From positions 1-64,000 of the forward strand of contig JANXBI010000018.1 of assembly GCA_025060675.1 (NCBI GenBank): a DNA stretch of 64,000 bases, read 5' to 3'. The position numbers and the translations under genes were made by a program. Position 1 is the stretch's first letter; each line of letters opens with the position of its first letter. The stretch comes from Candidatus Caldatribacterium sp. Its GTDB lineage: Bacteria; Atribacterota; Atribacteria; Atribacterales; Caldatribacteriaceae. The notes beneath the pieces were generated by a model. It saw only the letters and a program-made list of their open reading frames with translations. It made no database searches and was not told the DNA's origin. Positions 57,884-64,000 of this stretch are shown piece after piece.

Positions 57884-58477
57884 ATGGGACGGGAATTCAT
57901 CCTGAAGACTCCCTTAAGTATTGAGGATGCTCTTGCCTTACGTATCGGGGATAGGGTGTTCCTGAGTGGGGAAATCTACGTGGCTAGGGATGCGACCCAC
58001 CGGAGAATGCTCAATGAGGTGGCACAAGGGAAAGAACTCCCCTTTTCTCCTTATGGCTCAGTTCTGTACTACGCTGGTCCCACACCCTCCCCACCCCATG
58101 AACCTGTGGGTTCCATTGGACCGACGACAAGCCGGCGTATGGATCCATACCTTTCCTTCTTCCTTGAACGAGGGTTGCGCGCGACGATTGGGAAAGGAGA
58201 GCGGGGGGAAGAGGTAAAGAAGCTCCTTGAGAAGTACAAAGCGGTTTATTTCATTGCCTGTGGTGGTGCAGGAGCCTATCTTGCGACATTTGTGGTATCT
58301 CAGGAAATCCTTGCCTATGAGGACCTTGGAGCGCAAGCGCTTTTCCGACTTGTGGTCAAGGATTTTCCTCTTCTTGTAGCTTACGATGCTTTTGGGGGGG
58401 ATCTTTTCGAGGAAGGGAAGATTCGGTATCGAAAGATTTTCCTGTACCACTGGGGGGTTTCCCAAAAGGAGGGATGA
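57884..58477 (+). CDS. Fumarate hydratase class I, beta chain
   Basis: C-terminal subunit of the two-part fumarase, 197 aa: LKTPLSIEDALALRIGDRVFLSGEI is split across the fold start, with AHRRM-type segment ARDATHRRMLNE, YAGPTPSPPHEPVGSIGPTT and a catalytic-site ACGGAGAYLA. Substrate could also be tartrate, but the malic enzyme partner favours fumarate. Separated from the alpha chain by 3 nt. Confidence 0.92.
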   Translation: MGREFILKTPLSIEDALALRIGDRVFLSGEIYVARDATHRRMLNEVAQGKELPFSPYGSVLYYAGPTPSPPHEPVGSIGPTTSRRMDPYLSFFLERGLRATIGKGERGEEVKKLLEKYKAVYFIACGGAGAYLATFVVSQEILAYEDLGAQALFRLVVKDFPLLVAYDAFGGDLFEEGKIRYRKIFLYHWGVSQKEG

Positions 58478-58481
58478 AGCC

Positions 58482-59324
58482 ATGTTTTGGGAGATACTCT
58501 TTCTCATTCTTTTCCTCAGCGTATATTTTCCCGCATTGCAACAGAAGTTCCTTGAGCAGCGGCGTATTGTCATGATCCGGGAGTTTGAGAGGAAGCGACG
58601 CTCCAGGGTTATTGTGCTCATTCACCGCCAGGAATCGGTGAGTTTTCTCGGATTACCTATTGCCCGGTACATTAGTATCGAGGATTCTGAGCGAGTTCTT
58701 CGGGCCATTCGTCTCACCCCTCCCGATATGCCGATTGATCTCATCCTCCATACCCCTGGGGGTCTTGTGCTTGCTGCTGAGCAAATCGCTTGGGCTATTA
58801 AGCGACACCCTGCAAAGGTTACGGTTTTCGTTCCCCACTACGCGATGTCAGGAGGTACGCTTATCGCCCTTGCTGCTGATGAAATCGTAATGGATCCGAA
58901 TGCCGTTCTTGGGCCTGTGGATCCCCAGATTTCCACGGTTCACGGTCAATACCCTGCAGCCTCGATTTTACGAGCCCTCGAAGAACCGAACCCAAACCGA
59001 AGTGATGAGACGCTCATTCTCGGCGATATTGCCCGGAAGGCCATACGTCAAGTGTACCAAGTAGTCTTTGACCTTGTGCGGGACAAGATGCCTGAGGACA
59101 GAGCAAGAGAACTCGCCCAGATTCTTTCGGAAGGACGTTGGACACACGACTTCCCTATCACACCCGCGGTGGCTAAAGAACTTGGCCTTCCGGTTCAGGA
59201 AGGGCTCCCCGAGGAGATTTACGAGCTCATGGAACTTTATCCCCAACCCCCGCAGCAACGCCCCACCGTTGAGTACGTGCCTTTACCCTATCGACCGTAT
59301 CGGCGACCGGCGGCAAAAGAGTAA
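58482..59324 (+). CDS. SDH-type membrane serine protease (ClpP-like fold)
   Basis: A 280-residue protein of the serine dehydrogenase proteinase (SDH) group, related to SppA and ClpP. An N-terminal membrane helix (about 3-22), IDLILHTPGGLVLAAEQIAWAI, the nucleophile in PHYAMSGGTLIALAADEI and ADEIVMDPNAVLGPVDPQI are the family hallmarks. The C-terminus is Pro/Tyr/Arg-rich. ATG 58482 follows AAAGGAGGG; an upstream open frame overlaps the fumarase gene. Substrates unknown; likely membrane-protein quality control. Confidence 0.88.
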   Translation: MFWEILFLILFLSVYFPALQQKFLEQRRIVMIREFERKRRSRVIVLIHRQESVSFLGLPIARYISIEDSERVLRAIRLTPPDMPIDLILHTPGGLVLAAEQIAWAIKRHPAKVTVFVPHYAMSGGTLIALAADEIVMDPNAVLGPVDPQISTVHGQYPAASILRALEEPNPNRSDETLILGDIARKAIRQVYQVVFDLVRDKMPEDRARELAQILSEGRWTHDFPITPAVAKELGLPVQEGLPEEIYELMELYPQPPQQRPTVEYVPLPYRPYRRPAAKE

Positions 59325-59336
59325 AGGGGTGAGTGG

Positions 59337-61481
59337 ATGGGGAAAAGGCTCATCATTACCGAGAAACCAAGTGTGGCAAGAGATATTGCTCGAGCGTTAG
59401 GGAAGTTTGCTGATCGAAAGGAATACTTGGAGAACGAAGAGTATCGCATTACCTGGGCGGTTGGACACCTTGTTGGCCTTGCTGAACCTGAGGATTACGA
59501 CGAACGTTTCAAGAAGTGGGATCTCGAGCTTTTGCCAATTATTCCTGAGGTTTTTCGCTTAAAGCCTCTTGAAAAAGCGGAAGAGCGTCTTGAGGTCATC
59601 AAGGTCCTTGCTGAAGCAGAGGATACGGAAGCTTTAGTGAATGCCTGTGATGCGGGACGAGAGGGAGAACTCATTTTCCGATACATTTACGAATTTCTCG
59701 GTCTGCAAAAGCCTGTATTTCGCCTCTGGCTTTCTTCGATGACGAGGGAAGCCATCCAAGAGGCTTTCGCGCAGCTTAAGCCAGCTTTGGAGTATGAGCT
59801 TCTTGCTCAGGCAGCAAAGTGTCGCTCTGAGGGAGACTGGCTTGTGGGGATTAACGGAAGCCGGGCTTTTACGGCCAAGTATCGGCTTCTCCTCTCGGTT
59901 GGGAGAGTGCAGACACCCACTCTGGCTATTCTTGTGCACCGAGAAAGGGAGATTCAGAACTTTCGTCCTATTCCCTACTGGGAAGTCTTCGCGCTTTTCC
60001 GGTATGGTGATCTTGAGTACGTAGGGAAATGGCAAGGCGAAGGTGGGCGTCTTCTTGAGAAGGAGAAAGTGGATGCGCTCCTTAGAAAACTGTATGGGAA
60101 TCCAGGGAGGGTCACAGAGTTCTCTGAACACGAGACTCAAGAGGCTCATCCTTTGCTCTACGACCTCACCGAGTTGCAGCGGGACGCAAACAAGCTCTTT
60201 GGATACTCGGCGCAGCAGACTCTTGATATTGCTCAGCGTCTCTATGAACACTACAAGCTCATCACCTACCCTCGGACCGATTCCCGGTATCTTTCAGAGG
60301 ATCTCTTTGGGCAGGTAGAGAAGAGTGTGGCTATGCTGGTGCGGTGTGGTTTTGCCGAATTTGCCCAGGGTCTTTCATTAGCAGAGGCTCTGCGTGATAA
60401 GCGTGTCTTTGATCGGAGTAAAGTTACCGACCATCATGCCATTATTCCTACAGGAGAGGATATTCGCTGGGAAACCTTGAAAGAAGGCGAACGGAAGGTT
60501 ATGGATCTCGTGGTGCGTCGTTTTCTCGCTGCTTTTTATCCTGCAGCTTTTTGGGTACACCGAACAATTAAGACGGAGGTTGCTGGAGAGATCTTCGTGA
60601 GTAAGGCTAAGGTTCTTGCCCAGGCAGGGTGGCGGGTCCTTTACCCGCGAGAAGAGGAAGAATTCCTCCCCGTGGTTCCTAGTGGAGAACCGGTTGAGGT
60701 TGTCAAGGTTTGGAGCGAGGAGAAGGAGACGAAAGCTCCTCCAAGGTACACGGAGGCGACCCTCCTTGCCGCCATGGAGGGAGCGGGGCGCTTTGTTGAG
60801 GATGAGGAGCTTCGAGAAATCCTTAAGGAGAGTGGTATCGGAACGCCGGCCACTCGAGCGGCAATTATCGAACGACTCATCGAAGTCGGATACGTGGAAC
60901 GAGATGGGAAAACCCTCATTCCTACTCCAAAGGGTATGGAGCTTATCCGTCTTGTGGAAAGCATTCCTATACCAGAGCTTGCTTCTCCACAACTCACTGG
61001 GGAATGGGAGAAAAAGCTCAACCTTATTCAGAAGGGACAGTTTACCCGGGAGCGCTTCATGGAGGACATAAAGGAGCTTACTCGTGATATCGTGGAAAAG
61101 GTGAAATCGCAGACTCCAGAAGATGTTCGTGGAGCGAAAAACCGTATGATGGGTTCGGGGAGCCCGGTAGGAGTATGCCCCCTTTGTGGAGCGCTGGTGT
61201 ATGAGCAGAAGAAGGCGTACAGCTGTTCCCGGTGGAAAGAGGGATGCTCTTTCACCGTTTGGAAGACCATCTCGGGGAAGAAGATCTCCCGGCAGCAGGT
61301 GCAAAAACTCTTGACAACGGGAAAGACAGGCAAAATTTCTGGTTTCCGTTCTAAGAAAGGGAAAAAGTTCTCTGCTACGCTCGTCCTCTCCGAAAACGGA
61401 AAGGTAGAGTTTGCGTTCTCCAACATGCCGTCCCATGTTCGAGAAGGTCAAGGGGAGGATAGCGAGGATAGGGGAGATTGA
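59337..61481 (+). CDS. topB: DNA topoisomerase III (type IA)
   Basis: A 714-residue topoisomerase IA. TOPRIM segment LIITEKPSVARDIARALG and DAGREGELIFRYIYEFLG, the active Tyr in ITYPRTDSRYLS at about residue 310, VGRVQTPTLAILV and LYEHYKLITYPR. The C-terminus has a zinc-finger-like CPLCGALV...CSRWKEGC and a topoisomerase C-repeat. Relaxes or decatenates DNA with TopB-like specificity; no helicase domain, so it is not reverse gyrase. Confidence 0.92.
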   Translation: MGKRLIITEKPSVARDIARALGKFADRKEYLENEEYRITWAVGHLVGLAEPEDYDERFKKWDLELLPIIPEVFRLKPLEKAEERLEVIKVLAEAEDTEALVNACDAGREGELIFRYIYEFLGLQKPVFRLWLSSMTREAIQEAFAQLKPALEYELLAQAAKCRSEGDWLVGINGSRAFTAKYRLLLSVGRVQTPTLAILVHREREIQNFRPIPYWEVFALFRYGDLEYVGKWQGEGGRLLEKEKVDALLRKLYGNPGRVTEFSEHETQEAHPLLYDLTELQRDANKLFGYSAQQTLDIAQRLYEHYKLITYPRTDSRYLSEDLFGQVEKSVAMLVRCGFAEFAQGLSLAEALRDKRVFDRSKVTDHHAIIPTGEDIRWETLKEGERKVMDLVVRRFLAAFYPAAFWVHRTIKTEVAGEIFVSKAKVLAQAGWRVLYPREEEEFLPVVPSGEPVEVVKVWSEEKETKAPPRYTEATLLAAMEGAGRFVEDEELREILKESGIGTPATRAAIIERLIEVGYVERDGKTLIPTPKGMELIRLVESIPIPELASPQLTGEWEKKLNLIQKGQFTRERFMEDIKELTRDIVEKVKSQTPEDVRGAKNRMMGSGSPVGVCPLCGALVYEQKKAYSCSRWKEGCSFTVWKTISGKKISRQQVQKLLTTGKTGKISGFRSKKGKKFSATLVLSENGKVEFAFSNMPSHVREGQGEDSEDRGD

Positions 61482-61482
61482 G

Positions 61483-61488
61483 TATAAT
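61483..61488 (+). promoter_or_regulatory. Candidate -10 box for murA
   Basis: Consensus TATAAT lies only 9 nt before the murA ATG (61498). Transcription would start at or next to the ATG, giving a leaderless or near-leaderless mRNA, and there is no ribosome site at that ATG. Equally it could be a chance match inside the end of topB. Confidence 0.4.
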
Positions 61489-61497
61489 TAGCGTGGT

Positions 61498-62787
61498 ATG
61501 GAAGAGTCAAAAAACCAAGGTGAAACAAAGGAGTGCTTTCGTATCATAGGCATGCAACCCCTTGTGGGGAGCGTTACAATAGGGGGGTCAAAAAACGCTG
61601 CTTTGCCTATTCTGGCAGCGACTCTCTTGAGTGGAGAACCTTCTGTTATCCACAACGTTCCAGACCTCCTTGATGTGCAAACGATGGTTATGGTTCTTGA
61701 AAGCCTTGGTGCAAAGGTTGAGCGCATTGGACGACACTCGTACCGTATTCTCCCAGCGACCCTTTCTGGATTCGAGCCGCCTTATGAGCTTATTCGGAAA
61801 ATGCGCGCCTCGTTCCTCGTTACGGGACCCTTGATTTCTCGTCTTGGAAGAGCACAAGTACCACTTCCTGGGGGATGTGCCATTGGGTCTCGTCCGATTG
61901 ATCTCCATCTTAAGGGCTTTGCCCATCTTGGAGTTCGTGTGTCCATGCGTTCTGGGTATATCGAAGCGTGGGTGGAGAAACTCCATGGAGGAGAGGTGTA
62001 CTTCGATTTCCCAAGCGTAGGGGCAACTGAAAACGTCATGATGCTTGCTGCAACCATCGATGGTGAAACTGTTATTGCGAACGCTGCCCGGGAGCCTGAG
62101 GTTGTTGACCTTGCTCGTTTTCTCACCTTGATGGGGGCTTCGATTGAGGGAGCGGGGACAGACACAATTGTAGTGCGGGGGCGGCGAGACCTTAAAGGGT
62201 GCGAATACACTATTATGAATGACCGTATCGAGGCAGGCACATTCTGCGTAGCTGCTGCGATTACCCAGGGTGACGTGTTGGTGCGGGGTGTCGAAACATC
62301 GCTCCTTCGTTCTGTTTTGACGAAGCTTGAAGAGGTCGGTGCAGGGGTTGAGAAAGTGGCCGAGGATGCGGTCCGGGTAACTATGCTTCATCGACCAAGG
62401 CCGACAAACATTAAAACCATGCCGTATCCTGGTTTCCCAACAGATATGCAAGCGCAGTTTATGTCTCTCCTTTGCCTTGCTGATGGGGTGAGTGTTATCA
62501 CTGAAACCGTCTTTGAGAGTCGCTTTGCCCATGTGGGCGAACTTGAGCGAATGGGGGCAAAGATCCAGGTTGAAGGACGGAGCGCTGTGGTTGTAGGGGT
62601 GGAGAAGCTTACCGGGACACAGGTTACAGCAACGGATCTTCGTGCTGGTGCGGCTCTTGTCCTTGCTGGTCTTGCCGCAGAGGGAACGACAGAAGTGTAT
62701 GGTGTGCACCACATCGATCGGGGGTACGAAGGTCTCGAGGCCAAGTTGCAATCTCTTGGTGCATCTGTTGAGCGGGTGCGCGGGTAA
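61498..62787 (+). CDS. murA: UDP-N-acetylglucosamine 1-carboxyvinyltransferase MurA
   Basis: First committed enzyme of peptidoglycan synthesis, adding enolpyruvate to UDP-GlcNAc. The 429-residue protein has GGSKNAALPILAATLLSGE, RASFLVTGPLISRLGRAQV and the active-site Cys in LPGGCAIGSRPIDLH at about residue 126, plus late PGFPTDMQAQFM. The Cys is the residue targeted by fosfomycin in other species, so sensitivity would be expected. N-terminus has about 15 extra residues. Starts 16 nt after topB. Confidence 0.95.
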   Translation: MEESKNQGETKECFRIIGMQPLVGSVTIGGSKNAALPILAATLLSGEPSVIHNVPDLLDVQTMVMVLESLGAKVERIGRHSYRILPATLSGFEPPYELIRKMRASFLVTGPLISRLGRAQVPLPGGCAIGSRPIDLHLKGFAHLGVRVSMRSGYIEAWVEKLHGGEVYFDFPSVGATENVMMLAATIDGETVIANAAREPEVVDLARFLTLMGASIEGAGTDTIVVRGRRDLKGCEYTIMNDRIEAGTFCVAAAITQGDVLVRGVETSLLRSVLTKLEEVGAGVEKVAEDAVRVTMLHRPRPTNIKTMPYPGFPTDMQAQFMSLLCLADGVSVITETVFESRFAHVGELERMGAKIQVEGRSAVVVGVEKLTGTQVTATDLRAGAALVLAGLAAEGTTEVYGVHHIDRGYEGLEAKLQSLGASVERVRG

Positions 62788-62801
62788 TAGGGGGAATTCA
62801 C

Positions 62802-63818
62802 ATGTGGAATAAACGGCTTGGTATTGACCTTGGGACGGCAACGACCCTTATTTACCTCCATGGGCGGGGGATTGTTCTGAACGAGCCCTCAGTCGTGGCT
62901 ATGGCTAAAGATTCGAATCAGATTCTTGCGGTTGGCAGAGAAGCGTGGGAAATGATTGGTAAAACCCCAGAACATATTGTGGCGCACCGTCCCCTGCGTG
63001 ATGGTGTCATCAGCAACTACGAAATCACGCGGAAAATGCTCACCTACTTTATCCAGCGTGTGTGTGGACGGAGTCTCTTCAAACCCGACGTGGTCATTTG
63101 TGTCCCTTCCGGAGGGACGGAGGTGGAGAAGCGGGCTGTCCTTGATGCAGCATACCATGCAGGGGCGCGGAAAGCTTACCTTATTGAGGAGCCGATGGCT
63201 GCTGCCTTGGGGGCTGGTCTTGACATCACTGGGCCGTCGGGAAACATGGTCATCGACATCGGTGGTGGCACGACAGATATTGCCGTGCTCTCCCTTGGGG
63301 GAATTGTGGTGAGTCAGTCTGTGCGGGTGGCAGGGGATAAGATGGATGAAGCCATTGTTCGTCATCTCCGCAAGAAATTTAATCTCCTCATCGGTGAGAA
63401 AACCGCCGAGATGATTAAGATTGAGATTGGTTGGGCTGTTCCCCCACCGGAGGAAAAGGCCGTTCGAGTAAAAGGACGAGACCTTGTCTCAGGACTTCCG
63501 AAAGAAATTATCCTGAGCGCTTCTGAGGTGTATAAATGCCTCATAGAACCGCTTTCGTACATTGTGGAAGCCGCACGAGTGGTGCTTGAACGTACTCCTC
63601 CTGAGCTTGCTGCCGATATCGGTGAAAAGGGTATTTGCCTCACAGGTGGAGGGTCGCTCCTTCGAGGTATCGATGAGATGCTGGCGAAGGCCCTAGGGAC
63701 ACCGGTGTACGTTGCAGAAGACCCGGTATCTTGTGTAGCCCTTGGAGCAGGGAAAGTCCTTGATTACTTGAAGTTCCTCCGGAATGGCTTCCTCTATACG
63801 AAGGGGAGGAATGCGTAG
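62802..63818 (+). CDS. mreB: Rod-shape protein MreB/Mbl
   Basis: Bacterial actin guiding lateral wall growth, 338 aa. Phosphate loops RLGIDLGTATTLIYLHGRG and NMVIDIGGGTTDIAVLS, the AAALGAGLDI segment (EEPMAAALGAGL) and the C-terminal GICLTGGGSLLRGID. Follows murA by 14 nt, a typical envelope gene pairing, and is followed by the SpoIVB-like gene. Indicates a rod-shaped, walled cell. Confidence 0.95.
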   Translation: MWNKRLGIDLGTATTLIYLHGRGIVLNEPSVVAMAKDSNQILAVGREAWEMIGKTPEHIVAHRPLRDGVISNYEITRKMLTYFIQRVCGRSLFKPDVVICVPSGGTEVEKRAVLDAAYHAGARKAYLIEEPMAAALGAGLDITGPSGNMVIDIGGGTTDIAVLSLGGIVVSQSVRVAGDKMDEAIVRHLRKKFNLLIGEKTAEMIKIEIGWAVPPPEEKAVRVKGRDLVSGLPKEIILSASEVYKCLIEPLSYIVEAARVVLERTPPELAADIGEKGICLTGGGSLLRGIDEMLAKALGTPVYVAEDPVSCVALGAGKVLDYLKFLRNGFLYTKGRNA

Positions 63819-63821
63819 CTT

Positions 63822-64000
63822 TTGTGGCGGCGTAGGGTTCTCTTCTTTTGTGTGGTGAGCTGGGTGGTTTTTGTCCTCTCCCCGTGGGCACTGGGTGAGA
63901 GGATTTCCTATTTCCCTTTCTCCGCCCTCCGCAAGGGAATGAAAGCGATTGGGAAGACCGTCCTCTATGGGACCAAAGTAGAGGAGTTCACGCTCGAAAT
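63822..64000 (+). CDS. SpoIVB-like (S55) peptidase family protein, partial
   Basis: The gene runs off the right edge after 59 codons. TTG 63822 (AAGGGGAGG upstream) gives a basic start, one signal or membrane helix (about 7-23) and then FPFSALRKGMKAIGKTVLYG followed by TKVEEFTLE. That segment matches the start of the SpoIVB-type peptidase domain (ALRKGMKGxGKTVxxGTKVExF). Only the N-terminal part is present, so the catalytic residues cannot be checked. Confidence 0.75.
   Translation, partial: MWRRRVLFFCVVSWVVFVLSPWALGERISYFPFSALRKGMKAIGKTVLYGTKVEEFTLE

Overview
The window looks like chromosomal DNA from an anaerobic, probably thermophilic bacterium. It is gene-dense, about half G+C, mostly coded on the plus strand with many 1-20 nt gene overlaps. 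Oxygen defence relies on rubrerythrin, superoxide reductase, peroxiredoxin, a Dps-like ferritin and PerR, with no catalase or superoxide dismutase. Fe-S assembly is a minimal SufC-SufB pair, cell-wall genes are present (MurA, MreB), and sugar-type ABC importers are abundant. A SpoIVB-like peptidase fragment follows mreB. These traits would fit an Atribacterota/Caldatribacterium-like or similar deep-branching lineage, but that is inference; there is no rRNA in the window. I saw no tRNA, rRNA, CRISPR array, insertion sequence or prophage.

Layout. 1-2.9 kb: pstS-pstC-pstA (minus strand; pstB would lie off the left edge). 3.0-4.7 kb: perR-peroxiredoxin-dpsL behind a promoter carrying a PerR box. 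4.7-9.1 kb: cytochrome b5-like protein, MutY, DsrE-like protein and a three-gene glycine betaine/choline-type ABC importer. 9.1-12.7 kb: Old Yellow Enzyme-type reductase, PAS-LuxR regulator, flavodoxin, AraD-like epimerase, DUF2007. 12.7-21.5 kb: one long operon with two permeases, two ATPases and a binding protein of the sugar type, followed by a Gfo/Idh/MocA dehydrogenase, a non-pyrrolysine MttB-family methyltransferase and a creatininase-family amidohydrolase; it looks like uptake and breakdown of an N-methylated or amide-containing solute. 21.7-25.5 kb: a tightly coupled ABC-2 exporter cassette with two unrecognised envelope proteins. 25.5-30.2 kb: SfsA-DUF123 fusion and a second sugar importer without its own ATPase. 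30.2-37.7 kb (minus): glycosyltransferase, large PAS/GAF/GGDEF/HD-GYP sensor, RseC-like protein, alkaline phosphatase, aldo/keto reductase, small ORF. 37.8-40.3 kb: rubrerythrin, superoxide reductase, zinc-type CDF exporter, ribosomal protein bTHX and a decayed ORF. 40.3-50 kb: NCS2-like permease, PLP decarboxylase, SufCB, a stand-alone Lrp/AsnC domain, a LexA-like protein lacking its catalytic dyad, YjbQ, iron alcohol dehydrogenase, cupin, radical SAM and DUF2148 proteins. 50-64 kb: a very long coiled-coil LysM protein, nitroreductase, DUF951-YchF, radical SAM, malic enzyme-fumarase, an SDH-type membrane protease, topoisomerase III, MurA, MreB and the start of a SpoIVB-like peptidase gene.

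Themes. Three of the four binding-protein genes are followed at once by a perfect GC-rich hairpin, which probably raises their transcript level over the permeases. Two sensors share an unusual Cys-x10-Cys-x2-Cys PAS domain. The most promising unexplained systems are the ABC-2 exporter cassette (21.7-25.5 kb), the transporter-methyltransferase-creatininase operon (12.7-21.5 kb) and the non-cleavable LexA homologue beside sufCB (45.3 kb).
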